Shown: one piece after another, positions 1 through 8,137 of the stretch
How the letters are laid out: every line of letters begins with the position of its first letter
How positions within the stretch are numbered: the first letter of the stretch is position 1
DNA from: Collinsella aerofaciens
GTDB lineage: Bacteria > Actinomycetota > Coriobacteriia > Coriobacteriales > Coriobacteriaceae
Length of the DNA: 64,000 nucleotides
Assembly (NCBI RefSeq): GCF_015553355.1
Contig: NZ_JADNGN010000001.1
Span: forward strand, 13,388 to 77,387
Direction of reading: 5' to 3'
The notes under the pieces: generated by a model
Database searches by the model: none
What the model was told of the DNA's origin: nothing
The model's input: only the letters and a program-made list of their open reading frames with translations
Program-made: the position numbers and the translations under genes

Positions 1-733
1 GGCGCGGGGTCGCCGTACTTCGAGTAGCACCAGACGACGGAGTCGCCGTCCTTGAGCGTGTAGCCGCCCGCGCCGACCTCGGAGGCGCTGCCGTTGACGA
101 ACAGCTGCCAGTACGCGCCGGTCGCCGAGTCGTAGCCGAGCTTGCGGTCCTTATCGAAGGGCGACGTGATCGTGTTGAGCGCCCAGCCCCAGGTGCCGTT
201 GGGATCGTAGTCGGTGGTCAGGCCGGCCTGCTTGAAGAGCTGCTCGGAGAGGTCGGCCGCGGTCGAGCCCTCCTTCAGCGTGATCCGCTGCGCGGCGGCC
301 CAGGTCTGCTGGGCGCCCTTGGCGTCGGTGCCGACGACGGAGCACGTGGCAGAGACCTGAGCGACAGGCGCGGGGTCGCCGTACTTCGAGTAGCACCAGA
401 CGACGGAGTCGCCGTCCTTGAGCGTGTAGCCGCCCGCGCCGACCTCGGAGGCGCTGCCGTTGACGAACAGCTGCCAGTACGCGCCGGTCGCCGAGTCGTA
501 GCCGAGCTTGCGGTCCTTATCGAAGGGCGACGTGATCGTGTTGAGCGCCCAGCCCCAGGTGCCGTTGGGATCGTAGTCGGTGGTCAGGCCGGCCTGCTTG
601 AAGAGCTGCTCGGAGAGGTCGGCCGCGGTCGAGCCCTCCTTCAGCGTGATCCGCTGCGCGGCGGCCCAGGTCTGCTGGGCGCCCTTGGCGTCGGTGCCGA
701 CGACGAAGCACGTGGCAGAGACCTCCTGGCTCT
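1..733. repeat. Tandem 366-bp coding repeat
   Basis: The sequence beginning at 1 recurs from 367 (same GGCGCGGGGTCGCC start). Over the ~350 bases visible in both copies I found one difference, G at 340 against A at 706, which changes Ser to Phe after the conserved Thr-Cys. The unit equals 122 codons in frame with the surface protein. More copies may lie left of the window. Confidence 0.9.
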
Positions 734-1169
734 CTGCCTTGGCAGGCTGAGCCTTGGCCTCTCCAGCGGCAGAGACAACGGCGGTGTCCTGCTTCGAGGC
801 ATCGGACGTCGATGCAGCCGGTGCCTCATTGCCGGCAGCGCTATCGTCCTCAGTCTTGTCGGTAGGGCCCGAAGCTGTCGCAGTGGCATCTTGCTCGGCA
901 GTGCCCCCATTCGCCACCATGCCGCTCGCATTGAGGTCGGCAGCAGGGCTTGTCGCGGACTCACCAGAGCCGTTCTCGGCAAGCGGTGCCGCCTGAGCCA
1001 CAGCGTCGGTAATGCCCTCGGCACCCTCGGCCCACAGCTGAGCCGGCGTGGTGCCAAAGGCCATCGCGAAGGCCAGGAATGCCACCAGGCAGCGCTTTGC
1101 CACGCCGCGCGCGATTACGCCACGGCGACGAAGCGAGGCACGCTGGCACTCGTCCTCAAACATATCCAT
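1..1169 (-). CDS. Secreted DUF4430-type repeat protein (C-terminus beyond window)
   Basis: The open frame starts at ATG 1169, four bases after a GGAG, and runs off the left edge. The first ~46 residues form a long signal peptide: a basic stretch with LRRR, then a hydrophobic core ending near LWA-EGAEG. A ~100-residue Ala/Ser/Thr-rich linker follows. From about residue 148 there are ~122-residue units containing CxVVGTDAKGAQQTW, NGTWGWALNTI, YWQLFVNGSASEVG and YTLKDGDSVVWCYSKYG, the pattern of DUF4430 (transcobalamin-like C-terminal) domains. At least two units are present and they are almost identical in DNA. A cobalamin riboswitch precedes the gene, so a role in capturing corrinoid outside the cell is a reasonable inference; no biochemical role is proven here. 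A cell-wall anchor, if any, lies outside the window. ATG 1163 is an alternative start. Confidence 0.8.
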   Translation of the reverse strand, partial: MDMFEDECQRASLRRRGVIARGVAKRCLVAFLAFAMAFGTTPAQLWAEGAEGITDAVAQAAPLAENGSGESATSPAADLNASGMVANGGTAEQDATATASGPTDKTEDDSAAGNEAPAASTSDASKQDTAVVSAAGEAKAQPAKAESQEVSATCFVVGTDAKGAQQTWAAAQRITLKEGSTAADLSEQLFKQAGLTTDYDPNGTWGWALNTITSPFDKDRKLGYDSATGAYWQLFVNGSASEVGAGGYTLKDGDSVVWCYSKYGDPAPVAQVSATCSVVGTDAKGAQQTWAAAQRITLKEGSTAADLSEQLFKQAGLTTDYDPNGTWGWALNTITSPFDKDRKLGYDSATGAYWQLFVNGSASEVGAGGYTLKDGDSVVWCYSKYGDPA

Positions 1170-1311
1170 TTGTCTCCTACTGTCTGTACTTGGAGCGTTG
1201 CCTTGAAGCTGCCCCACGTCATCGCGCATGTTGCGCTCGAGTTCCCCCATCGGGGTCCCCCTTCCCTCCAGAGCCCTATGCACACCGGCGGCATACGCCG
1301 CAGCCGCATGC

Positions 1312-1485
1312 AAGATGGGAGGCGATCCGACTTAACCTTAACGACTCGGGCGCGCCGTCCGATCTGCGACGTGAACATCCCGAGCCAAGAGGAATTACGG
1401 TTACTGGTACAGCCGGGGACTTGCACCCCGATTCTCCCAAACGCGCAGGAAAACCGCGCATTCGTGCGTCTCCGCACCACCATCT
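1312..1485 (-). promoter_or_regulatory. Cobalamin (B12) riboswitch
   Basis: Read on the minus strand, the leader contains GGGAGAATCGGGGTGCAAG, then TCCCCGGCTGTACCAGTAACCG, matching the conserved GGGAA-GGTGCAA-CC-GC-G-CC-(C/A)-ACTGT core of cobalamin riboswitches. About 90 bases later AAGTCGGATCGCCTCCC matches the 3' conserved AGTC-GGA-CC-CC box. The aptamer ends about 145 bases before the ATG at 1169 and lies in the same orientation, so it should control the DUF4430 protein. I did not identify the expression platform with certainty. Confidence 0.85.
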
Positions 1486-1508
1486 AGGCCATCGATTAAA
1501 ACCGTCAA
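1481..1508 (-). promoter_or_regulatory. Possible promoter of the riboswitch transcript
   Basis: On the minus strand a good -35 (TTGACG, 1503-1508) is followed after 16 bases by a poor -10 (TAGATG, 1481-1486), just upstream of the aptamer. Position is right, the -10 match is weak. Confidence 0.3.
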
Positions 1509-1600
1509 TATGCTATCACGCAAAAGGGCCTCGCACGCAGGCGAAGCCCAAGGTAAAAGCTATTGTTTGCGATAGGAGAATGCGGTGACGGTCGCAGCCT

Positions 1601-3364
1601 CTAGTGCTTGCCGCCGTGGCTGTTGAGCCAGATATTGCGACCCAGCATAAGCGCCAGCACCAGCGCGCTCACGTAGCCCATAAAGCCAATGACTGGGATA
1701 CCAAACACAACCGGCTCGATGCGCGCGTAGTACACCACCGACGAACCGATAAACAGACCGGCGATCACAATCGCCATCGACATGCGGTCGATAATTCCAC
1801 CCAGCTGTCGCAGCGCCTTATCGCTGCTCATGATCTGCGTGTTTACCTTAAGCTGGCCGCGCGTAAGCATACGCGAAGCCAAGCCCAGATACTCGGCCGC
1901 CTCGAGCGAGCCTTTTGCCGCGCGATAGCTGCTCGCGGCAAGATCGCGGCTCATCTCGCGCATGCGGGCGTAGGTGCTCTTCTCGTTTTTGATGTGCGTC
2001 TGGATGATCTGGATCATGTTGACGTTGGGCATGTACTCGGTCAACAGGCCCTCGAGCGTCACCATGCCGCGGGCGAACATCGTCACCACGCTCGGCAGCT
2101 CAACGTCATTCTTACGCGCGAGGTTTAACAGCGAGGTCAAAAACTCGCCGATATCCAGATCCTTCAGGTCAAGGCCCGCAAAGTCAGCCACGATAAAGTC
2201 AAGGTCGGACAAAAACGCTGAATGATCGAGCTCGGCCGAATCGCCACGCGTCACGGCGAAGCGCATGAGCGAATCCTTGAGCTTGGGCACGTCACCCTCG
2301 GCCACGGCGAAAATCATGTCCTTGACGATACCGCGATCGTGACTCGACATGCGTCCGACCATGCCCAAGTCGATAAAGTAGACGATGCCGTCCTTGAGAA
2401 TGATGTTTCCCGCATGCGGGTCGGCATGGAAAAAACCGTCATCGAGCACCTGCGTAGAGTAGTCCTCGACAATCGCGGCACCGATCTTTTCCAAGTCATA
2501 GCCCTCGGCCACCAAGCGTTCGGGATCGGCGATCGAAATGCCGTCGACGTAGTCCATAACCACCACGTGCTCGGTGCACAGGTCCAGATAGGATTTAGGG
2601 CACGTCACGCCATGAACGCTCTTATGGAACTCGTAGAAGTCGTTGAGGTTTTTGGCCTCGGCCAAAAAGTTGGTCTCCTCGCGAAACGAGGTCCACAACT
2701 CCTCGACTACGCCGTGCAGATCAACGAATTGATCGGTGTTGACGAACTTGGAAACGATACGCACCACCGAGCGGATGATATCGATGTCCTGTGCCATAAC
2801 CTGCTGCGCACCGGGGCGCTGCACCTTAACGGCCACGTCCTCGCCGGTCACCAGGCGGGCGCGGTGCACCTGCGCGAGCGATGCGCTACCAAGCGGATTG
2901 GGGTCGATCGCGTCGAACATCTCCCCCAGGCGCAGGCCGTATTCCTCTTCCAAGCAGCGAAGCACTACCTCGTACGGCACCGGCTCCACGTCGGAGCGCA
3001 GACGACGCAGCTCGTCGCAAAAGCGTTGCGGCAGAATCTCGGACCGGTTGGCCAGAATCTGCCCCATCTTGACGAACATGGGGCCGAGCTCCTCGAGCAG
3101 GCGGCGCAAACGAACCGGCGTGAGGTTATCCCACACGCGGTACTTTTTGACCAGGCGAACAATCTGCCCGATGCGTTCGCGACGACCCGCCGGCGTGAGC
3201 TGGTATTCCTCGTCCGGCGCCATCGCGTCGGGCTCTTCGGGCACCATATCGACAGCGCGCGGCTTTTTGCGAGCGCCCGAGACGGCGGCATCGACCTCAT
3301 CGACAACCGCCGCCTCGTCACCCAAAGGATCTAGATTGTTGTAATCGGTGGTGGAATCTGCCAT
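1601..3364 (-). CDS. UbiB/ABC1 (ADCK)-family atypical protein kinase
   Basis: 587 residues, typical for UbiB-family proteins. An N-terminal disordered segment precedes the family's KxGQ-type element (FVKMGQILANR, ~95), the Ala-rich nucleotide loop (PLGSASLAQVHRA, ~155-168), the invariant Lys in VAVKVQRPG, the catalytic-loop HADPHAGN (~310) and the metal-binding DLGM (~332). Two hydrophobic helices near the C-terminus suggest membrane attachment. Members support quinone or isoprenoid lipid biology as ATPase-like kinases; the substrate here is unknown. The gene begins 8 bp after the phasin-like gene 3373-3789 and is probably co-transcribed with it, an arrangement that suggests a small helical partner protein. 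Confidence 0.9.
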   Translation of the reverse strand: MADSTTDYNNLDPLGDEAAVVDEVDAAVSGARKKPRAVDMVPEEPDAMAPDEEYQLTPAGRRERIGQIVRLVKKYRVWDNLTPVRLRRLLEELGPMFVKMGQILANRSEILPQRFCDELRRLRSDVEPVPYEVVLRCLEEEYGLRLGEMFDAIDPNPLGSASLAQVHRARLVTGEDVAVKVQRPGAQQVMAQDIDIIRSVVRIVSKFVNTDQFVDLHGVVEELWTSFREETNFLAEAKNLNDFYEFHKSVHGVTCPKSYLDLCTEHVVVMDYVDGISIADPERLVAEGYDLEKIGAAIVEDYSTQVLDDGFFHADPHAGNIILKDGIVYFIDLGMVGRMSSHDRGIVKDMIFAVAEGDVPKLKDSLMRFAVTRGDSAELDHSAFLSDLDFIVADFAGLDLKDLDIGEFLTSLLNLARKNDVELPSVVTMFARGMVTLEGLLTEYMPNVNMIQIIQTHIKNEKSTYARMREMSRDLAASSYRAAKGSLEAAEYLGLASRMLTRGQLKVNTQIMSSDKALRQLGGIIDRMSMAIVIAGLFIGSSVVYYARIEPVVFGIPVIGFMGYVSALVLALMLGRNIWLNSHGGKH

Positions 3365-3372
3365 CTGCGCTG

Positions 3373-3789
3373 CTACTCGGCCTCTTCGGTATCCTTCGCA
3401 TCGTCGGGCTCAACGGACTCGACGGGCACCGAGGTCACGTTGTCCTCGACCGAATCGACGATGTCGCGCACATGGGCCAGGAAGGCCGTGCGCTCGGGGG
3501 CGGTCATGACGCGGACCCGGGCAAGGATGAGCTCGTCAAGCACGCGCTGGGCCGCGGTCTCGCCCTGCATGCCCAAGCGCTCGGTCAGATCGGAGATGGT
3601 ACCGCCGGCCTGCTCGAACATGTCGGACACACTGCGGGCGATATCGGGGGTGGCGGTGTCCTTGCGGACCTGCTCGCCCTTGGTGTTAAGGTCGTCGAGG
3701 ACCTTCTTGCCGCCTTCGACAGCAACGGCGGCAGCGCCAAAGCCCACGTTAATGGCGCCGTTAACAAGCTGATCGAGTTTCATAACCAT
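3373..3789 (-). CDS. Phasin-like small helical protein
   Basis: 138 residues. ATG 3789 is chosen because GGAG lies six bases upstream; an upstream TTG in frame overlaps that ribosome site. The protein starts with a Gly/Ala-rich hydrophobic-amphipathic stretch (LVNGAINVGFGAAAVAV), followed by charged helices and an acidic tail. This resembles the phasin/PHA-granule-associated group that often sits beside UbiB-type kinases. No catalytic residues are visible. It likely forms a helical bundle at a membrane or works with the downstream kinase; this is inferred from context. Confidence 0.6.
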   Translation of the reverse strand: MVMKLDQLVNGAINVGFGAAAVAVEGGKKVLDDLNTKGEQVRKDTATPDIARSVSDMFEQAGGTISDLTERLGMQGETAAQRVLDELILARVRVMTAPERTAFLAHVRDIVDSVEDNVTSVPVESVEPDDAKDTEEAE

Positions 3790-3888
3790 GGTTATCTCCA
3801 ATCACAAACAACTGCATTGGCGTTCTTGTACCCAAGATTGAGCGAAAGCGACAAAGCGTTTTAGCGCTATTCGATCGACGGGAAATCC

Positions 3889-5412
3889 CTACCTCACGTT
3901 GTCATTCATCGCGAAAGAGTTCTTCATGGCGCAGCTCGTGGTGTAAAGCACCTTGCCCAGCAGGGCATCGGTCTCCACGCGAACACGCTCGGCAAAGGCC
4001 TCGTTGGCGCGTGCAAGCTCGGCAGGCACCTCGACCTCGGGCAGAGCGGCTACGGCAGCGTCGACGTCATGGATCTGCTTGTGGCCCATGCCACCGATCT
4101 TCTCCTGATAATCCTCGACCGCGCGGCCGCACTCATGGAAGCGGACGTCAGCCAGCGCGCCGATCAGGCGGTTGGCCCAGTAGAAGTTTTCGGACGTCAC
4201 GCGAGCCTGCGTGTCGGCATAGTACTCGGGCATAGTCTCGACGTTGGCGTACAGCGGAACCAGCGCGTTAAACGAGTTGGAACCAAAGGCCATCCACTGC
4301 ACGGCGCGGTAGGCCGGCTGCGCATAGGGGCGCAGCTGCAACACGGCAAGCTGGCTGTTGCGGTTGATGCCGATGGGGCGATAGGCACCACGCGTAGCGG
4401 GCGTGCCCTTGCTGCCGTAGCAGTCGTACTCCGTGCCCTGGTAGTGGCTCGAGAGCACGTACTTGATGTCCTCGATGGTCACCTTGCGCTCGGGCACGCG
4501 GCTCCAGGGGATATCGTCGCTCTCGGGCGTGTAGTCGGCGTCGGGGCCATCCCACACGTCGCTGGGGTTGAGGCAGCGCTGCATGTACCAGGCGCGCGGC
4601 GTGTTGTAGACATGGTCGCTGTCGCTGTGCGAGCCAAAGGCCTCGCGCGGGTTAAAGACGGCAGCCGGGCCGTCGCTCTCGACGCCCAGCGTCAGGTCCA
4701 GATGCCACTCGGCCATCCAGGCGCGCAGGTCGGCGGAGCACATATGGTCGGCCTGGGCGCCCTCGGCGTCATCCAGGTCAAAGCTGTCGATGCCCAGCTG
4801 GTTGGGCATGGTCACATAGGCGTCGTCAGGCACGCGCTTGGCGATCCAGTGGTGACCGCCGATGGTCTCGAGCCACCAGATCTCGTCCACGTCGCTAAAG
4901 GCGATGCCGTTGTTCTCGTAAGTGCCGTAGCGCTCGAGCAGGTCGCCCAAGATACGCACGCCGTCGCGGGCGGACTTGGCATACGGCAGCACCAGGGTCA
5001 CCATGTCCTCCTCGCCCAGACCGCCGGGCTGCGCCGGCACATAGCCGTCCTCGCCCTCGCTGCCCTTGGCGGGCACGTAGTCCACGAGCGGATCGGCGCC
5101 GCGGACGCGCTCGTTGGTGGTGAGCGTCTCGGTTGCGGACATGCCAACATTGAGCTCGTTGAAGCCCGCCTCGGCCCAAATGCCGTGACCGGGAATAACA
5201 TCGGGGACGCTCGTGTAGCGCATGGGATTATCGGGCAGTTCAACGGTCAGGTGACTCAGGACGCTCGTGTAGACGCGCGGCTGCTCGTCGGGATGCACTA
5301 CGCGCATGTGCTTGGGCTCAAACACCCCGTTGGACGAGTCCTCGTTACGCGCGACCAGGGTCGACCCGTCGTAGCTCGCGTTCTTACCAACCAAAATCGT
5401 TGTGCACGGCAT
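3889..5412 (-). CDS. pepD: C69-family dipeptidase (U34, PepD-type)
   Basis: 507 residues from ATG 5412. This start puts AAGGAGG at six-base spacing and yields MPCTTILVGKNASYDGSTL, where Cys3 becomes the N-terminal nucleophile after processing. That is the hallmark of C69/Ntn-type dipeptidases (compare MACTTILVG in lactobacillal PepD). The in-frame ATG at 5418 abuts the Shine-Dalgarno and is unlikely. Further family features are TLVARNEDS, PGHGIWAEAGFNELNVGMSATET and IGGHHWIAKRVPDD. The enzyme is expected to be a cytoplasmic dipeptidase of broad specificity. It is flanked by the MITE-like element on its promoter side, which may have altered its upstream control. Confidence 0.9.
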   Translation of the reverse strand: MPCTTILVGKNASYDGSTLVARNEDSSNGVFEPKHMRVVHPDEQPRVYTSVLSHLTVELPDNPMRYTSVPDVIPGHGIWAEAGFNELNVGMSATETLTTNERVRGADPLVDYVPAKGSEGEDGYVPAQPGGLGEEDMVTLVLPYAKSARDGVRILGDLLERYGTYENNGIAFSDVDEIWWLETIGGHHWIAKRVPDDAYVTMPNQLGIDSFDLDDAEGAQADHMCSADLRAWMAEWHLDLTLGVESDGPAAVFNPREAFGSHSDSDHVYNTPRAWYMQRCLNPSDVWDGPDADYTPESDDIPWSRVPERKVTIEDIKYVLSSHYQGTEYDCYGSKGTPATRGAYRPIGINRNSQLAVLQLRPYAQPAYRAVQWMAFGSNSFNALVPLYANVETMPEYYADTQARVTSENFYWANRLIGALADVRFHECGRAVEDYQEKIGGMGHKQIHDVDAAVAALPEVEVPAELARANEAFAERVRVETDALLGKVLYTTSCAMKNSFAMNDNVR

Positions 5413-5497
5413 GCGCATCCTCCTTGAGCGAAGAAATCAAACGATAACAGTGTATCGCTTCGGCGCAGAAAGGGCGAAACCACGGCCTCGGCAGCCC

Positions 5498-5729
5498 CGT
5501 GGTCAAAAAATGCCAAATATGAGTACTGTCACCAATTTAGTGGCAGCAAATTTCCCTGTAACGAGTGCCGAAAATCCCCATTTGCCCAAAAGCAAGACAA
5601 CGTTATTCCCCATAAGTTCAATAAAATAGGCTTCCTAACGATAATGGATACCGTTAGGAAGCCAAAAAGACGTAAGACATATGTGACTATCTTGGCAACA
5701 GTACTCATATTTGGCATTGTTTGACCACG
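5498..5729. mobile_element. MITE-like element with 38-bp inverted repeats
   Basis: Bases 5498-5535 and 5692-5729 are inverted copies with 35 of 38 matches, centred on TGCCAAATATGAGTACTGT. The interior is AT-richer than its surroundings and holds a perfect 12-bp hairpin, GGCTTCCTAACG (5629-5640) with its complement at 5652-5663. There is no convincing gene inside: short frames starting MPNMSTV arise at both ends simply because the ends are inverted copies. No clear target duplication was found, so a non-autonomous transposon is a proposal; a structured regulatory RNA or paired operators are alternatives. Confidence 0.55.
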
Positions 5730-5847
5730 TGGTATATAGCTAACCCCCTCAAACAGCCCAAAACGCCTATTTCGATGCGCGCTCCGCGGTCGCGCGCGCA
5801 GACGTGGTGTAAGAGTGTCCTGAGGTCCGTCGCTGCAAGTCCCGATG

Positions 5848-7182
5848 TTACTCCTTCTTGAGACCGCGCTTCTCGACTATCTCGTCCACTATCTCCCTGG
5901 CGCGCCGCCCGAGCGCGCGGCGCCTCCCCTCTGTCGGGGCCGGCCTGTCCGCGGGCTCGGCGAAGCCCTCGGCGGCCGAGGCCTCGGAGAACACGCGCTG
6001 CTGGGACCACTGCCCCTCGGTCTCCATGAGGCTCGCGCACGTCAGGCGCAGCATCGACTCCCTCGAGGGGAAGGACTGCACGACCCTGTAGCGGCGCTTG
6101 ATCTCGCGGTTGGCGCGCTCCTGGACGTTGTTGGTGCGGAGCTTGGCCCAGTGCGCCCTGGGGAAGGCCGTGAACGCCAGCGCGGAGTCCTCGGCCTGCT
6201 CGAAGACCTCGCCGGCCCTGGCGGACACCGACGCCACCCAGGGCGCCGCCTCGGCCCACACGCAGCGCGCGAGGTCGGGGTCGTCCTGGTAGACCGCGGC
6301 GTGCACGAGGTCCCTGACGGCCGCCTTGGAGTCCTCGGGCCTGCCCGAGCAGGCGCTCTGGAGGTTGCGCTGCAGGTGCGTCACGCAGCGCTGCCAGGCG
6401 CAGCCCTGGAACAGGCGCGAGACGGCGGCCACGAGCCCGGCGTGGCTGTCGGAGACCACGAGGCGAACGCCGGCCAGCCCGCGCTCGCGCAGCCCGCCGA
6501 GGAATGCCGCCCAGGAGTCCTCGCTCTCGGTGTCGACCACGTCGCAGCCCAGGAAGTGCTTGCGCCCGTCGGCGCCCAGCCCGATCGCGGTCACGACGCC
6601 CTGCGAGACGACCGACGAGCCGACCCTGCAGCTCATGTAGGTGGCGTCGAGCCACAGGTAGCAGCACGGCGTGCCCGAAAGGTCGCGGCGGCGGAACTCC
6701 TCCACCTCGGCGTCGAGGTCGGAGCAGAGGCTCGAGACCTCCGAGCTCGACAGCGAGGATATGCCCAGCTTGGACGCCACGCGCTCGACCTTGCGGGTGG
6801 ACACGCCGCACACGTACATCTCCTGCACGATGGAGGCCACCGAGGTGTCGACGCGCGACCATCGCGCGAGCATGCCCTCGGGGTAGTAGGTGCCGTGCCT
6901 GAGCTTGGGTATCTCGAGCTCCACGTCGCCCACGGCGGTCTTGAGCGACCTGGGGCGGTAGCCGTTGCGGCTGTTCTCCCTGCCGTCGCTGCGCTCGTTG
7001 CGGCTCGCGCCGCACATCTGCTGGGCCTCGGAGTCCATCAGCGCGTTCATCACGCCGCCCAGCACCCTGCACGCGAACTCGCGCGCGTCGCCGCACTCCT
7101 GCCAAAGCCTCGCCGCCTCGAGGGCCTCGTCGCGGCCGAGGCGCAGTACACTCTCTTCTTGGGGCATCGCCTTTCCTTCCAT
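5848..7182 (-). CDS. IS256-family (mutator-type) transposase
   Basis: 444 residues, usual size for the family. The DDE catalytic triad is visible in its usual contexts: LWLDATY (first Asp, ~residue 173), VVSDSHAGL (second Asp, ~236) and the C-terminal NVQERANREIKRR (Glu, ~340). The Cys/His-containing WQRCVTHLQRN between the second Asp and Glu is also typical. ATG 7182 has GAAGG six bases upstream. The frame is intact and both element ends are present, so the element may still be mobile. Confidence 0.95.
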   Translation of the reverse strand: MEGKAMPQEESVLRLGRDEALEAARLWQECGDAREFACRVLGGVMNALMDSEAQQMCGASRNERSDGRENSRNGYRPRSLKTAVGDVELEIPKLRHGTYYPEGMLARWSRVDTSVASIVQEMYVCGVSTRKVERVASKLGISSLSSSEVSSLCSDLDAEVEEFRRRDLSGTPCCYLWLDATYMSCRVGSSVVSQGVVTAIGLGADGRKHFLGCDVVDTESEDSWAAFLGGLRERGLAGVRLVVSDSHAGLVAAVSRLFQGCAWQRCVTHLQRNLQSACSGRPEDSKAAVRDLVHAAVYQDDPDLARCVWAEAAPWVASVSARAGEVFEQAEDSALAFTAFPRAHWAKLRTNNVQERANREIKRRYRVVQSFPSRESMLRLTCASLMETEGQWSQQRVFSEASAAEGFAEPADRPAPTEGRRRALGRRAREIVDEIVEKRGLKKE

Positions 7183-7248
7183 TCGTCACCTTCATTACTC
7201 CAACGACGAATTCTAGGCGGTGTCCCCTCCCTTTCAAGAAAGAGAAGA

Positions 7249-7274
7249 GGCGGGGCATGCCCCGCCTCTTACAC
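7249..7274 (-). terminator. Perfect 26-bp palindrome at the IS right end
   Basis: The 26 bases are identical to their reverse complement (13-bp arms around GCATGC). On the minus strand the hairpin directly follows the folD stop and is followed by CTCTTTCTT. It should stop folD transcripts from entering the transposase gene, a common protective device of insertion sequences. Confidence 0.7.
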
Positions 7275-8135
7275 CACATCTCTGCGCGCTACCCGCTCCG
7301 CCGCCTCAATCACGTGTTTGGCGAGAATCGCGGTGGTCACAGCCCCCACGCCGCCCGGCACGGGCGTGATGGCGTTAACGACCGACTCCGCAGCATCAAA
7401 ATCGATGTCCCCGACCAGCTTGCCAGCGTCCTCATCCCAGTTAATGCCCACATCAATGATCGTCTGGTCCTCGCGGACCGCATCCGCGCCAATCGTGCGT
7501 GCGCGTCCAACGGCGGCAACCACAATGTCGGCAGCACGGCACTCGGCAGCAAGGTCGCGCGTATGCGTATGGCACGTCGTCACGGTCGCATTGCGCGCCG
7601 TAAGCATGGCGGCAACGGGACGACCAATCACCAGAGACCGACCGACGACCGCAACCTTGGCCCCATCCAGCTCAACACTGTAATGGTCCAGCAACGCCAA
7701 CACGGCCTCGGCCGTGCAGGGAGCAAAGCCCTCGCCACGACCCGAAAGCGTGGTAAGCAGCGCGGCCGGCGTCATGGAGTCAACATCCTTGGCGGGATCG
7801 AGCGCTGCGGCGACGGCGTTCTCGTCAAGGCCGGCGGGCAGCGGGCGGAACATCAGACAGCCATGAACAGCCGAATCGGTATTGATGTCCTCGATGGCCG
7901 CCAACAGCTCGTCCTGCGAAACATCGGCAGAAAGCAAAACGCGGCGAGCCTCAATGCCAACCTTCTCGCAGCGCTTGAGGGCACCGCGCTCGTAGGACAG
8001 GTCGTCCTCGCGCTCGCCCACACGAACGATGGCTAGCGTCGGCACGATGCCCCGTTCGCGCAGGGCGGCGCAGCGAGCAGCGAGTTCCTCGGTCAACGTG
8101 CGGGCAACGGGAGCACCCTTGAGTAGCTCGGCCAT
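7269..8135 (-). CDS. folD: FolD-type methylene-THF dehydrogenase, 3' end altered by IS
   Basis: 288 residues from ATG 8135 (GAGGGGATAGCC upstream), 2 bp after fchA, so translationally linked. The NADP-binding part is well conserved (VVGRSLVIGRPVAAML, IDVGIN, ITPVPGGVG, KDVDSMTP). At the catalytic site the family YVxSK is YERGA, so the Lys needed for cyclohydrolase activity is Ala, and the Gln of LVQLPLP is Phe (LMFRPLP). The enzyme is therefore predicted to keep dehydrogenase but lose cyclohydrolase activity, with FchA supplying the latter. The last seven residues VARRDVV and the TAA come from the IS end; joining the IS flanks restores a native end AERASK-stop of 284 residues. Confidence 0.9.
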   Translation of the reverse strand: MAELLKGAPVARTLTEELAARCAALRERGIVPTLAIVRVGEREDDLSYERGALKRCEKVGIEARRVLLSADVSQDELLAAIEDINTDSAVHGCLMFRPLPAGLDENAVAAALDPAKDVDSMTPAALLTTLSGRGEGFAPCTAEAVLALLDHYSVELDGAKVAVVGRSLVIGRPVAAMLTARNATVTTCHTHTRDLAAECRAADIVVAAVGRARTIGADAVREDQTIIDVGINWDEDAGKLVGDIDFDAAESVVNAITPVPGGVGAVTTAILAKHVIEAAERVARRDVV

Positions 8136-8137
8136 GG

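Larger units (their letters stand above)
5788..7293. mobile_element. IS256-family insertion sequence, complete, 1506 bp
   Basis: Both ends read inward begin GGT and contain GTGGTGTAAGAG; over the terminal 28 bases (5788-5815 against 7266-7293) 24 match. The element is flanked by an 8-bp direct repeat CGCTCCGC (5780-5787 and 7294-7301), the duplication size expected of IS256 elements. It holds one transposase gene on the minus strand. It is inserted in the last codons of folD, whose present stop lies inside the right inverted repeat. Confidence 0.9.

Noticed and set aside
1-733. CRISPR-like repeat
   Set aside because: The repeat unit is 366 bp, in frame and without spacers; it is a coding duplication.
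5402-5717. Two short frames starting MPNMSTV on opposite strands
   Set aside because: They share their start only because the element ends are inverted copies; their remaining sequence differs and has no ribosome sites.
5705-7279. Minus-strand frame across the IS in another phase
   Set aside because: Arg/Gly-rich low-complexity translation overlapping the DDE transposase; not coding.
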